Origin: Paracoccaceae bacterium
Lineage (GTDB): Bacteria; Pseudomonadota; Alphaproteobacteria; Rhodobacterales; Rhodobacteraceae
Assembly: GCA_902606585.1 (NCBI GenBank)
Contig: CACLGX010000005.1
Span: 1-64,000 of the forward strand
Direction: 5' to 3'
Length of the DNA: 64,000 bases
A program made the position numbers and the translations under genes. Of this stretch, positions 41,764 to 52,467 are shown in pieces. Numbering within the stretch: the stretch's first letter is position 1; every line of letters begins with the position of its first letter. Below the pieces are notes generated by a model. The model was given only the letters and a program-made list of their open reading frames with translations. It was not told the DNA's origin and ran no database searches.

Positions 41764-44551
41764 AATTTAGTTGGCCCTTCTTATCAGACAAAATTTTATT
41801 TATGACTTTGTTTATTTTATCAGAAAGATGATGCAAACTATTTTTGACCTCACTAAGGGTTTGTTTTTCAAAAATCTCAACCTGGGCCTCATTGTCTAAA
41901 GCATCCAAATTTTCAAGCTCAATTTGCCCTTTAAACAAAAGATTTAGGCCAATTTGCCAGGACCAAAACTGATTAGCTGCAGCTTTTATCTCTAAAAATT
42001 CATTCTTAGTTATCAATTTACCAAAAAAAAGAGCCTCAAGGCCATCAACCGTGGAGCGAGAAATAGATCGATTAACCAAACATCCCGCTTGGGAAAGTAA
42101 ATCTATGTCTTGCAAGCGCCCTGGTCCAATCTTAGCATCCCAAGGATTCGAAGACTTTCCTTGAGCTATTCTAGACCTCATATTGACTAGTTCTTTAAAA
42201 ACGTTCTTTCGGTCATAAGAGTTTAATAGAGAACTCCTAAAACTTTCAAAATCTTTCAACAAGGAGGCTTGTCCTGCCACCGCACGGGCCCTCGTTAATG
42301 CTAGATGTTCCCAAACCCAAGCTTCATTTTTCTGATAATTCTGGTAAGAATTCCAGGAAGTTGCTACTGGGCCTTGAAAACCTGAAGGTCTAAGTCGCAT
42401 GTCAATTTCATACAGACGCCCTTCGCTCATTGGTGCGGATATTGCCGTAATAAAAGCTTTTGTAACGCGAGAATAGTATTGGCGAGCGGAAAGTGACCTG
42501 TCACCTTCAGATTGATCATTACCATCAGCATCATAAATTATTATTAAATCAAGGTCTGAATTTGCGTGTAACACACCAGAGCCTAAACTGCCCATACTTA
42601 TCACAGCAGCTCCATTCCCTGGCTCAGGACCAAATTTTTTAGCAAATTCAAATAGAACTTCTTTCCAAATAATACTTAAAGTAATTTCAGCTAATTCCGC
42701 GTATTGAGCCCCTGCTCTTTTCGCACTTATCTGAGATCGCAAATAATGCACCCCAATCCTAAATTGCCATTCTTTGCACCATCGACGCATTAAATCCAAC
42801 TTGGCTTCATAATCCATTTCACTTTCAAGCATTACTTCCAGTTCACTTGAGAGGAATTTTCTGCTCGGCCAAATTTTCCAAAATTCTGATGCAATGACAG
42901 AATCTAGAACATCGGTATTTTTCACTAAATATTCTGAAAGAGCTCCGGAAGTACTCAAAATATCAATAAGTAAATCTAAAATCTGCTTATTATTTTCAAA
43001 TAGCGAGAATATTTGGATACCCGCTGGTAGCTTAGAGAGAAAATTACCAAATGCCTTTAAAGTTTCTTGTGGTCTTGCAGTTGAATTTATCTTTTCTAAC
43101 ATCACAGGCTTTATTCGTTCAAATATCGAAATCGCCCTCGTTGTTCGCAGGGCTTGAAAGCTTTCCCACTTTTTTAATTGATCCTTTAATTCTTTTGAAA
43201 AGCTTGGACTTTGAATATTCTGGTCGGTATTTTGCGGCTCAAAAAAACCCTCAATTGCACTATTAGTTTTACTTAATCTATCAACTAACTCTTTCTGCAA
43301 ATCATCTTTTTCTGCTCCCATTAAACAGGCAAGTCGAACGAATCCTTGATCAGAGTTAGGGAGTTCATGGGTCTGTGCGTCATTTACCATTTGTAAACGA
43401 TGCTCAATTGTTCGGTGAAACCGATAATTTTCAATCAATTCTTTTACTAAAACTTTTGGTAACCATTTTTTGTCAGCAACTGCCCGAAGAGAGGTAATTG
43501 TTGCTCTCGATCGAATACTTTTATCTCGACCACCAAAAATAATTTGATGAGTTTGTGTAAAGAATTCTATATCTCTAATTCCTCCCCGTCCAAGCTTCAT
43601 ATTATGCTTAGGTAAAGTTATATCCCCTTTTTTGGTTTTGTAATGATCTCTGATCCGCAATCGAATGTCATGCGCATCGGAAATTGCAGCGTAATCAAGG
43701 TATTTGCGCCAAACAAATGGCTCCATATTTTTTAAAAATTTAATTCCAGCCGAATGGTCACCTGCACAAACTCTAGCTTTTATAAAAGCTGCTCTCTCCC
43801 AAGTTCTGCCAAGGCTAGCGTAGTATCTTTCCGCAGCATCAACCCCCATACAGACCGGTGTGACTGATGGATCAGGCCGCAAGCGCAAATCTGTTCTAAA
43901 AACATAACCATCTGTTCCATTTTCACTCAAAATCCGATACATATTTTTCGTTGCATTTATAAAAATGCGCCTCACATCCTGAAATTCCTCAGGGCGGAAT
44001 ACTTCCTCATCAAAAAAACAAATTAAATCAATGTCTGACGAATAATTAAGCTCCAAAGCACCTAACTTGCCCATGGCTAATATAAAAAAGCCAACTTTAT
44101 CTGGATCTCCATCGTATTGTTTGGGAAATTTGCCTTTTTTCAATTCCTTTAAAAAGCTCGCACGCCAGGATAAATTTATGGCTTTATCTGCAAATTCTGA
44201 AAGATTTTTTGTAACTACTTCAAGAGACCAAGTATCAGCTAAATCGTTCAGCGCGACCCAGAGAGATGCTCTTCTTTTAGCTATCCTTAGTTTTAAATAT
44301 AGCGAGTCATAAGTTTCTGAATCTAAGGGCCCCAACAGAGATAAAATGTTAAAATCGTTACAACGTACAGTATCCACCAACCAAATTTTCTCTTTTAGTA
44401 TCTGAGAATATAAGTAGGGACTGCAAGATGCCACCGAAGCAAAAAAAGTTCTCAGTTTTTCTGAGCTCTCAGGAAATAAGTTATAAATCTCTTGGGCTAT
44501 TCGTTGATCAAAAACCTTGGGAACTTGTTTAGGCTTCAACTCAAATGTCAT
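41753..44551 (-). CDS. glnE: Bifunctional glutamine synthetase adenylyltransferase/deadenylase
   Basis: Two nucleotidyltransferase domains: FILAMGKLGALELNYSSDIDLICFFD and VISMGSLGSGVLHANSDLDLIIIYDAD; KLGRGGIRDIEFFTQ. Confidence 0.96.
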   Translation of the reverse strand: MTFELKPKQVPKVFDQRIAQEIYNLFPESSEKLRTFFASVASCSPYLYSQILKEKIWLVDTVRCNDFNILSLLGPLDSETYDSLYLKLRIAKRRASLWVALNDLADTWSLEVVTKNLSEFADKAINLSWRASFLKELKKGKFPKQYDGDPDKVGFFILAMGKLGALELNYSSDIDLICFFDEEVFRPEEFQDVRRIFINATKNMYRILSENGTDGYVFRTDLRLRPDPSVTPVCMGVDAAERYYASLGRTWERAAFIKARVCAGDHSAGIKFLKNMEPFVWRKYLDYAAISDAHDIRLRIRDHYKTKKGDITLPKHNMKLGRGGIRDIEFFTQTHQIIFGGRDKSIRSRATITSLRAVADKKWLPKVLVKELIENYRFHRTIEHRLQMVNDAQTHELPNSDQGFVRLACLMGAEKDDLQKELVDRLSKTNSAIEGFFEPQNTDQNIQSPSFSKELKDQLKKWESFQALRTTRAISIFERIKPVMLEKINSTARPQETLKAFGNFLSKLPAGIQIFSLFENNKQILDLLIDILSTSGALSEYLVKNTDVLDSVIASEFWKIWPSRKFLSSELEVMLESEMDYEAKLDLMRRWCKEWQFRIGVHYLRSQISAKRAGAQYAELAEITLSIIWKEVLFEFAKKFGPEPGNGAAVISMGSLGSGVLHANSDLDLIIIYDADGNDQSEGDRSLSARQYYSRVTKAFITAISAPMSEGRLYEIDMRLRPSGFQGPVATSWNSYQNYQKNEAWVWEHLALTRARAVAGQASLLKDFESFRSSLLNSYDRKNVFKELVNMRSRIAQGKSSNPWDAKIGPGRLQDIDLLSQAGCLVNRSISRSTVDGLEALFFGKLITKNEFLEIKAAANQFWSWQIGLNLLFKGQIELENLDALDNEAQVEIFEKQTLSEVKNSLHHLSDKINKVINKILSDKKGQLNYER

Positions 44552-44749
44552 TAAATTGATCTTTCACCTCACTTTAGTCGCAGTATGAAGAAATTTAGCC
44601 AATCCGTCAAAGAACGTATTGTAACTATTTTTAGAGCTTAAAACAGTCAAAGATGAGATCTTGGACAAATTTATATAGATAAAACAGAATATTGTTGTTT
44701 AAATCCTAAACTTTATTGCTACAGCAAAAAAAATGTTTAGAATACTGGC

Positions 44750-45559
44750 ATGCGTCACACTTTACCACTAGCACCTCAATTTTACGTAACTGCACCTCAG
44801 GTATGTCCATATCTGCCAAATAGAGTTGAGCGGAAACTTTTTACGTCGATTCAAGGCGATGATGCACAATTGCTAAACGATTCACTTTCACAACAAGGCT
44901 TTCGGCGATCCCAAAATATACTCTATAGACCTTCATGCAATGAATGTTCAGCTTGTTTATCTGCGCGCATTGACGTTAAAAAGTTTATTCCCTCTAAAAG
45001 TCAGAAAAAAATAATTCGCCGAAACGAAATTTTAACCCGTAGATCAAACAGTCCTTGGGCAACAGAAGAACAATACGATCTATTTCAAAAGTATCTGCAT
45101 AAACGTCATGCCAAAGGTGGAATGGCAGATATGGACGTTTTTGAATTTGCGGCGATGATTGAAGAGTCATCAATAGAAACACGCGTGATAGAGTACCATA
45201 ATAAGAATTTACTTGAGAGTGTATGTTTAACAGATTTTCTCAGCGATGGTCTCAGTATGGTCTACTCATTCTTTGATCCAGATAAATCCAAAAAATCTTT
45301 AGGAACCTTCATGATTTTGGATCATATAGCATTAGCTTTAGAGCTAGGAGTCCCTTATCTTTATTTAGGTTATTGGGTCCCAGGTAGCTCTAAAATGGAT
45401 TATAAAGTCAATTTTAAAGGTGTAGAGATTTTCCAAAATAACGCTTGGCAACCCCTTTCTGAGGTTGAAAAATCTACTCTTGAATTGCACCCACTGAATA
45501 CAGCACCTGTTTCCGAGCAAGTATCTTCTTTGTCATTGCCAGATAGCATCATATCTTAA
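44750..45559 (+). CDS. bpt: Aspartate/glutamate leucyltransferase (N-end rule, Bpt/Ate family)
   Basis: [16 protein letters not shown]...[52 protein letters not shown]. Confidence 0.93.
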   Translation: MRHTLPLAPQFYVTAPQVCPYLPNRVERKLFTSIQGDDAQLLNDSLSQQGFRRSQNILYRPSCNECSACLSARIDVKKFIPSKSQKKIIRRNEILTRRSNSPWATEEQYDLFQKYLHKRHAKGGMADMDVFEFAAMIEESSIETRVIEYHNKNLLESVCLTDFLSDGLSMVYSFFDPDKSKKSLGTFMILDHIALALELGVPYLYLGYWVPGSSKMDYKVNFKGVEIFQNNAWQPLSEVEKSTLELHPLNTAPVSEQVSSLSLPDSIIS

Positions 45560-45613
45560 TTGTTGCTCTGGACGCAGAGGGCCAGATACCTTATATAAAC
45601 ACTCAAGATAACA

Positions 45614-45988
45614 ATGAGTTCACTAATGAATGATCTAAGCACACCAATGGAAGGCTCTCCGTTGATTACTCCATCTTCGACGGATCACCCACTATACAAT
45701 TCAATTGTCGATGCTTGCCGAACAGTATTTGACCCAGAAATTCCTGTAAATATTTATGATTTGGGCCTCATATATACCATCGAAATCACTGAAGATAACG
45801 ATGTTAGTATAATTATGTCATTAACAGCTCCAGGGTGCCCAGTGGCCGGCGAAATGCCCGGATGGGTAGAAAATGCTATCAATGGAACAGGCGGAGTAAG
45901 ACAAGTGTCGGTTGACCTAACTTGGGAACCACCGTGGGGAATGGATATGATGAGTGACGAGGCTCGCCTTGAACTAGGATTTATGTAG
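45614..45988 (+). CDS. SufT-like Fe-S assembly protein (DUF59/MIP18 family)
   Basis: RTVFDPEIPVNIYDLGLIYTIEI, TAPGCPVAGEMP, DLTWEPPWGMDMMSDEARLELG. Confidence 0.9.
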   Translation: MSSLMNDLSTPMEGSPLITPSSTDHPLYNSIVDACRTVFDPEIPVNIYDLGLIYTIEITEDNDVSIIMSLTAPGCPVAGEMPGWVENAINGTGGVRQVSVDLTWEPPWGMDMMSDEARLELGFM

Positions 45989-46001
45989 GTAGATAAATTA
46001 A

Positions 46002-46352
46002 ATGTTTGCTATTCCAGGACAAAATGCAATTAAGTTGACCACTACCGCTGTGTCACAAATAAATAAATTAATGGAGGCTAATAAATACTTTGGCTTAAGA
46101 GTTGGCGTTAAAAAAGGTGGCTGCGCAGGTATGGAATATACGATGGAGTATGTTACAGAACCCGATCAGAATGACGAAATCATAGAGCAGGACGGAGTAC
46201 GAGTACTTATTGCACCAATGGCTCAAATGTTTCTTTTTGGGACAGAAATTGATTACGAAACCTCATTACTTGAATCAGGGTTTAAATTTAAAAATCCAAA
46301 CGTCACCGAAGCGTGCGGCTGTGGAGAGTCAATCAAATTCGAAAATATGTAA
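46002..46352 (+). CDS. HesB/IscA/SufA family iron-sulfur assembly protein
   Basis: LRVGVKKGGCAGMEYTMEYV...ACGCGESIKF (conserved C...CGC). Confidence 0.94.
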   Translation: MFAIPGQNAIKLTTTAVSQINKLMEANKYFGLRVGVKKGGCAGMEYTMEYVTEPDQNDEIIEQDGVRVLIAPMAQMFLFGTEIDYETSLLESGFKFKNPNVTEACGCGESIKFENM

Positions 46353-46441
46353 ATTAACTTTCAAGCATAAATCTTGGAAAATAAATAATAATATGAATTT
46401 GAAAAATAAAATTTATTCCAAAAATACGAAAAGAGGCTTGG

Positions 46442-47182
46442 ATGTCTAAATTGGTTGCCGGTAATTGGAAAATGTTTGGCAATAAAACAATGATTGCCGA
46501 CCTAAAAAAGATCGATCGATATTGCAAAGAAAAAACTTGCGAAGTTGCAATATGCCCTCCCTTTCCACTAATTTCGGCTGCGCATGAACAAACCAAAAAT
46601 ATAAAAATTGGAGCACAAAATTGTCACATTAATATAAACGGAGCTCATACGGGTGAAGTATCGGCAGAAATGCTCATCGAAGTGGGTGCTCAACTTATAC
46701 TTGTGGGGCACTCGGAACGTCGCCAAGATAATTATGAAACTAATGATATAGTTAAACTTAAATCAGAGGCTGTTCATAGAGCAGGAGCAACAGCAGTCGT
46801 TTGTATTGGCGAAACATTGGAAGAAAGAACAGCAGAGAAAACACTCTCAGTGTTACAAGAGCAAATGCTTAAATCGCTTCCTAAAAATATTACCCCAATA
46901 AATACCGTCGTTGCTTATGAGCCTGTATGGGCAATAGGTACAGGACTGGTTCCAGAAACTGATCAAATTCGCTCTGCACATGCATTTATAAGAGGATTTT
47001 TAGCAAGTACTTACGGAGCTGAAGCGCATAATGTAAAAATTTTATACGGCGGATCTGTGAAGGGTTCCAACGCAAAAGAAATATTCTCGATATCAAATGT
47101 AAATGGAGCTTTAGTTGGTGGGGCCAGTCTTAAAAGCGTTGATTTTATGGAAATAATTACAGCTGCATCAAATTCAATGTAA
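46442..47182 (+). CDS. tpiA: Triosephosphate isomerase
   Basis: VAGNWKMFG, VGHSERR, AYEPVWAIGTG, ILYGGSVKGSNAKEIF. Confidence 0.97.
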   Translation: MSKLVAGNWKMFGNKTMIADLKKIDRYCKEKTCEVAICPPFPLISAAHEQTKNIKIGAQNCHININGAHTGEVSAEMLIEVGAQLILVGHSERRQDNYETNDIVKLKSEAVHRAGATAVVCIGETLEERTAEKTLSVLQEQMLKSLPKNITPINTVVAYEPVWAIGTGLVPETDQIRSAHAFIRGFLASTYGAEAHNVKILYGGSVKGSNAKEIFSISNVNGALVGGASLKSVDFMEIITAASNSM

Positions 47183-47219
47183 ACAATGTAAAAGACTTCT
47201 TTTACTATATTGAGGGCAA

Positions 47220-48413
47220 ATGTTACCAAAAGTTGTACAATCTCCAACAAATGATGATTTTGTTCAAAATCCCTACCCTTTCTATGAAAACTGTTTAGCC
47301 AAGGGAGGTAAGGTCTTTTGGGAAGATTATAACATGGTTTCTTTGTTTAAGTATGATGATGTTTCCAGTATTCTAAAAGACAGAAGATTTGGTCGCGAAT
47401 GTCCGGAAGACAAAAAACAAGGCTATCGTAAGGAGTTAGCGCCATTTTACGAGCTGGAAGACCATTCAATGCTTCAGCTGGAACCACCGAAACATACTCG
47501 CCTACGTGGTTTAGTCTTACGAGCTTTTACAAGTCGAAAAGTTAATTCAATGGCTGCAGAGATCGAAACTTTATGCGCTCAACTGATTCAAAATTTCTCC
47601 AGTAATCAAGTAAATATACTTAACGAGTATGCCAATAAAATCCCTGTCATCATTATCGCTAGGCTCTTAGGGGTTCCTGAGGAAATGAGTGACCAGTTAC
47701 TAAGATGGTCTAATGATATGGTTATGATGTATCAAGCGCGGCGTACAGTAAAACATGAGGAACGTGCCATTAAAGCTTCCAAAGAGTTTTCCGCATTTAT
47801 GCGAAATTATGTTGATGAACGCCGAAGTAAACCCAAAGATGATTTAATTACTCATTTAATTTCTGCCGAAGAAAACGGGGACAAGTTAACTACAGACGAA
47901 CTTATTACCACGTGTATCCTTTTATTGAATGCTGGGCATGAGGCAACAGTTCACTCCTTAGGAAATGGCATAAAAGTCCTATTGGAAAATAAAAGAATTA
48001 CGATTGACTGGCAAAATGAAATAAAAATCAACCAGCTTATCGAAGAGATTTTAAGGTTTGATCCTCCACTTCATATTTTTACTCGATATGCATACGATCA
48101 GATTGATCTCGGAGACTATACCTTGAAAAAAGGTGAAGAATTTGCCCTGGTTTTGGGTGCAACTGGAAGAGATAAAACATTATGGAGTAATCCTGAATAC
48201 TTTGATCCTTCCAGAGTTATCAAAAAAAATACGTCATTTGGCGGTGGTATCCATTTTTGTGTTGGTGCAGCTCTCGCTCGTCTAGAAATGCAGATAGCTT
48301 TGCCAATGTTATTCGCAAAATATCCTAAAATGGAGTTAGCAGAAAAGCCTCGTTATGCTGATGTTTACCATTTCCACGGATTAGAAAAATTATTAATCAA
48401 GTTGAAAGATTAG
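47220..48413 (+). CDS. Cytochrome P450
   Basis: LEPPKHTRLRGLVLRAFT, LLLNAGHEATVHSLGNG, EEILRFDPP, heme signature FGGGIHFCVGAALARLEM. Confidence 0.95.
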   Translation: MLPKVVQSPTNDDFVQNPYPFYENCLAKGGKVFWEDYNMVSLFKYDDVSSILKDRRFGRECPEDKKQGYRKELAPFYELEDHSMLQLEPPKHTRLRGLVLRAFTSRKVNSMAAEIETLCAQLIQNFSSNQVNILNEYANKIPVIIIARLLGVPEEMSDQLLRWSNDMVMMYQARRTVKHEERAIKASKEFSAFMRNYVDERRSKPKDDLITHLISAEENGDKLTTDELITTCILLLNAGHEATVHSLGNGIKVLLENKRITIDWQNEIKINQLIEEILRFDPPLHIFTRYAYDQIDLGDYTLKKGEEFALVLGATGRDKTLWSNPEYFDPSRVIKKNTSFGGGIHFCVGAALARLEMQIALPMLFAKYPKMELAEKPRYADVYHFHGLEKLLIKLKD

Positions 48414-48616
48414 CTTTGGCGTTTCTTTCATCTTTTAAATAGTAAAAAAGCGTATGAGCTTTGAATTTATCCTTCTAGATCAATTAAAGATATAAAAATC
48501 CTTAAATTGAAAAATCATTCTCAAAACAAAACTTTTTTACATTTTTTAGGTGCATTAAACTAACGAAGTCTGCTATCTTCTGTAAGGAATAGTAAAAAAT
48601 TAACAGGCCTAGAAAA

Positions 48617-49423
48617 TTGAATGCTCCAAAGATAACGCCTACACTTCCAGACGCACAAACTGTACTTGGAGTAAAACATTACACAGATCGACTGTTTTCT
48701 TTCAAAGTTACCCGCCCCAAAACACTACGCTTTCGGTCTGGTGAGTTTGTTATGATTGGATTGCTTAAAGAAGATGGGAAACCTTTACTTCGTGCCTACT
48801 CAATAGCCTCTCCTGCATGGGACGATGAATTGGAGTTTTACTCCATAAAAGTTCAAGACGGTCCCCTGACATCTAAGCTTCAGCATATTAAAGAAGGTGA
48901 TCAAATCATTCTCAGGCCAAAACCAGTAGGAACATTGGTTCATGACGCACTACTGCCTGGCAAAAGGATCTGGTTCTTTGCGACTGGAACGGGCATTGCG
49001 CCATTTGCATCTCTGTTAAGAGAACCTCAGACTTATGATGACTATGACCAAATAATTTTGACCCATACCTGTCGTGACAGGGATGAATTGGCTTATGGGG
49101 AAAAGTTAATTAAGGAAATTAAAAACGGTGGAATAATGTCTGAGTTAGTAGGCGATAACGCTATAAAAAAGCTCATTTACTACCCTACCACCACTAGAGA
49201 CCAGAGCAATCAAATGGGCCGCATTACAGATTTGCTCGAAAATGGTAAATTACTTAAAGACCTGGACATAGAAAGTATTTCGAAAGAAACTGACCGTGCA
49301 ATGGTATGCGGTTCTATTGGCTTAAATACAGATTTGAAAAAAATATTTGAAGAATTTGGACTTAAAGAAGGAGCCAACTCAGAGCCCGCTCATTACGTTG
49401 TAGAAAAAGCATTTGTAGGATGA
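48617..49423 (+). CDS. fpr: Ferredoxin--NADP+ reductase
   Basis: RFRSGEFVMIGL, RAYSIASPAWDDELEFYSIKVQDGPLTSKLQ, ATGTGIAPFASLLR, MVCGSIGLNTDLK, terminal AHYVVEKAFVG. Confidence 0.92.
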   Translation: MNAPKITPTLPDAQTVLGVKHYTDRLFSFKVTRPKTLRFRSGEFVMIGLLKEDGKPLLRAYSIASPAWDDELEFYSIKVQDGPLTSKLQHIKEGDQIILRPKPVGTLVHDALLPGKRIWFFATGTGIAPFASLLREPQTYDDYDQIILTHTCRDRDELAYGEKLIKEIKNGGIMSELVGDNAIKKLIYYPTTTRDQSNQMGRITDLLENGKLLKDLDIESISKETDRAMVCGSIGLNTDLKKIFEEFGLKEGANSEPAHYVVEKAFVG

Positions 49424-49559
49424 TTAATACAAACAAACCCTCCATTATTGGCAAAATAATTGCAAATTATCGAAATAAAGAAAAATTGTGTCTTGAAAGA
49501 GCAATACAGCATGACTATTTTGCCGGTCATCAATTATTAACCAATAAAGGAACAAAGCA

Positions 49560-50108
49560 ATAGCTCGTAAACCGCACAACGCGCCCCCATCGCGCGAAAC
49601 TGGACCCAGAGTAAATGATGGTATCCAGAGCCCAGAAATCCGATTGATAGGCGCTGAAGGAGAGAATGAAGGGGTAGTATCTCCAGAAAAAGCACTCTTA
49701 ATGGCGGAAGACATTGGATTAGATTTAGTCGAAATTTCGCCTAACGCCAGTCCACCAGTTTGTAAAATAATGGATTTTGGAAAGTATAAATACGAACAAC
49801 AAAAACGTGAGTCTGAAGCTCGTAAGAAACAGAAAATAATAGAAGTTAAAGAAATAAAGTTCCGACCTGGAACCGATATACACGATTATGATGTAAAAAT
49901 GAGAAGCGTGTATAAATTTCTCGAAAATGGTGACAAAGTTAAAATTACTATGCGGTTCAGAGGGAGAGAAATGGCCCACCAAGAGCTCGGCAGAGAATTA
50001 CTCGAGCGAGTAGCTGACGATGTTAAAGACCATGGTAAGGTTGAGAATATACCAAAATTAGAAGGGCGGCAGATGACTATGATGATCGGTCCTATGCCAA
50101 CTAAATAA
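49560..50108 (+). CDS. infC: Translation initiation factor IF-3 with non-canonical ATA start
   Basis: Frame upstream of the track ORF reads [46 protein letters not shown]; in-frame TAA at 49545 and no ATG/GTG/TTG before the conserved N-terminus; AAAGGAA upstream of ATA. Confidence 0.9.
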   Translation: MARKPHNAPPSRETGPRVNDGIQSPEIRLIGAEGENEGVVSPEKALLMAEDIGLDLVEISPNASPPVCKIMDFGKYKYEQQKRESEARKKQKIIEVKEIKFRPGTDIHDYDVKMRSVYKFLENGDKVKITMRFRGREMAHQELGRELLERVADDVKDHGKVENIPKLEGRQMTMMIGPMPTK

Positions 50109-50135
50109 ACTTAATTAGAAAGTTGACTAAAGATT

Positions 50136-50162
50136 TAAGGCGTTTAAACGCCTTATTTTTTA
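50136..50162 (+). terminator. Intrinsic terminator after infC
   Basis: TAAGGCG-TTTAAA-CGCCTTA followed by T-run. Confidence 0.88.
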
Positions 50163-50273
50163 TCTACCAATCAAGTTAGATAATTTGAAATTTGACCAAT
50201 TGTTTGTTCTTAATCTTAATTATGTGAACACATAGTAAGGCATTTTCTTGATTTACATTAGCGTTGCTTAGCA

Positions 50274-51245
50274 TCATTTAACTAACCGAAGCGTTGCAAT
50301 AACCTCTGATAGAATTGAAATTGCTATTTCTTCTGGTGAAGACGCACCTATGTTAAGGCCTATTGGGCCGTGAACACGATCAATTTGTTTCTCCGTAAAG
50401 CCAGCCTGCTTGAGCCTATTTATACGCTGCTGGTGAGTTTTCTTTGAACCCAATGCTCCAATATAAAATGCTTCACTCTGTAAGGCTATATGCAGTGCAG
50501 GATCATCTAATTTCGGATCGTGAGTCAAAAGAATAACTGCGGTTCTATAATTTGGCTTAGTTTTAGTCAAAGCTACATCAGGAAGATCATTAGATATTTC
50601 AATGCTTCCAAAACGTTCACGATTTGCAAAACTTTCTCGCGGATCGATTATTCGAGGGGAAAAACCAGCTATTTCAGCAATTGGTACAAGGGCTTGAGCA
50701 ATATGTACCGCACCTACTATATCTATCTTTAGTTTAGGAGAATAAACATTCAAAAACGTTATTTCGTCTTCTTTAAACCCTGATTTGTTCCTACGAATTC
50801 TATCCTCATAATCGTTGTAAACCAAGCGACGTTGCAAAGTTTTTATATTGATTTCATAGATAACAGATTCATGTTTAGCTACTGCGTCCACTAATTCTAG
50901 CAAAAGGTTTTGTGGCATTTGCTTACCAACAGGTTCTAAAAGGATTCTCATTTTACCACCGCAAGCCAAACCTACGGCAAATGCGTCATCGTCACTAACG
51001 CCATATTCTAATAATCTCGTTTTGCCGTCTTTGAGTGAATCTAACGCTTCCAAAACTACTGCTCCCTCAACACACCCACCCGAAACTGAACCCTCCATAT
51101 GTCCATCACCCGATACAATTAACTGAGAACCAACACGACGCGGAGCTGACCCCCATGTTTCAACAACCGTCGCTATTACTGCTCCAATGCCCTTTTCATG
51201 CCATTGAGATGCAACTTGTAGTAAATTGTCAAATTTTGACTGCAT
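50274..51245 (-). CDS. XdhC family protein (molybdenum cofactor insertion/XdhC-CoxI)
   Basis: AVIATVVETWGSAPRRVGSQLIVSGDGHMEGSVSGGCVEGAVV, FAVGLACGGKMRILLEPV, YIGALGSKKTHQQR, GLNIGASSPEEIAISILSEV. Confidence 0.92.
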   Translation of the reverse strand: MQSKFDNLLQVASQWHEKGIGAVIATVVETWGSAPRRVGSQLIVSGDGHMEGSVSGGCVEGAVVLEALDSLKDGKTRLLEYGVSDDDAFAVGLACGGKMRILLEPVGKQMPQNLLLELVDAVAKHESVIYEINIKTLQRRLVYNDYEDRIRRNKSGFKEDEITFLNVYSPKLKIDIVGAVHIAQALVPIAEIAGFSPRIIDPRESFANRERFGSIEISNDLPDVALTKTKPNYRTAVILLTHDPKLDDPALHIALQSEAFYIGALGSKKTHQQRINRLKQAGFTEKQIDRVHGPIGLNIGASSPEEIAISILSEVIATLRLVK

Positions 51246-51384
51246 AAACCCTTAACCAAATCGAAATATCTAAATTTTGCCCATGATTGTAAATTAGGGT
51301 GAATGCTTTAGCAAATAACTTAAATTCAAAACTTAATAGAATCTTTAACTAGAAAGCCTCTTAAATATTGTGTAACGCCATTAT

Positions 51385-52428
51385 ATGACCAAAGAATTAG
51401 TAATAGTGCGTCCAGATGATTGGCATCTGCATTTAAGGGATAAAGACTTTCTGCCAACTACCGTAAATGAGTCAGCTAAATCTTTTGCAAGAGCGATAAT
51501 AATGCCTAATTTAATTCCACCAATTACTAAGTTAATTGATGCAGAAAATTACAAACAACGCATATTGAGCGCCCTGAAACCCAATTTGTCTTTTGATCCT
51601 TTGATGACCCTTTACTTGACAGAAGAAACAGACCCTAAAGAAGTTAAAGAAGGCTTTGTAAGTGGCCAAATCTCAGCAGTCAAATTATATCCAGCTGGAG
51701 CAACAACGAATTCTCGGTCTGGTGTCCAAAACTTTGAAAAAATTAAACCAATCCTAGAAATCATGGCAGAAATTGGATGTCCACTGTGTATTCATGGAGA
51801 AGTAACCGATAGCAATATTGATATTTTTGATCGAGAAAAGGCATTTATCGATAGTGTTCTCAATAAAATCCGTACTGATAACCCAACTTTAAAAATTATC
51901 ATGGAACATATTACCACTAAAGACGCAGTAGATTATGTTTTTTCAGTAAACAAGAATTTAGCAGCAACTGTTACTACTCATCACCTTTCGATAAATAGAA
52001 ACGATCTATTAGCTGGTGGTATCAGGCCACATTTTTACTGTCTGCCAGTGGTAAAACGAGAATGTCATCGATTAGCACTGGTAGAGGCAGTTGTTTCGGG
52101 GTCACCAAAATTTTTTCTAGGAACAGATAGCGCGCCGCATTTAGACCACGATAAGGAAAGCTCCTGCGGGTGCGCAGGATGTTTTACGGCTACGAACACA
52201 TTAGAAATTTTAGCACACATTTTTGAAGAGCATAAAGCCTTGGATAAATTAGAATTATTTACATCAATCAATGGAGCAAAATTTTATGGTAAAAATATTA
52301 ACTCTGATAAAATTAGGATTATAAAAAAAAATAAGCCTACCTCGTTTCCAGAAAAAATATCCACTCCTCGTGGAGAAATAACTATCTTTAAACCTAATTT
52401 TGAAACTAAGTGGCAAGTACAAGTTTAA
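51385..52428 (+). CDS. pyrC: Dihydroorotase
   Basis: RPDDWHLHLRDKDFL, KLYPAGATTNSRSGV, CIHGEV, FFLGTDSAPHL. Confidence 0.96.
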   Translation: MTKELVIVRPDDWHLHLRDKDFLPTTVNESAKSFARAIIMPNLIPPITKLIDAENYKQRILSALKPNLSFDPLMTLYLTEETDPKEVKEGFVSGQISAVKLYPAGATTNSRSGVQNFEKIKPILEIMAEIGCPLCIHGEVTDSNIDIFDREKAFIDSVLNKIRTDNPTLKIIMEHITTKDAVDYVFSVNKNLAATVTTHHLSINRNDLLAGGIRPHFYCLPVVKRECHRLALVEAVVSGSPKFFLGTDSAPHLDHDKESSCGCAGCFTATNTLEILAHIFEEHKALDKLELFTSINGAKFYGKNINSDKIRIIKKNKPTSFPEKISTPRGEITIFKPNFETKWQVQV

Positions 52429-52467
52429 TTTAAAAAAATAATCGTTTCTCACTCGAAGGAGCTAAAT

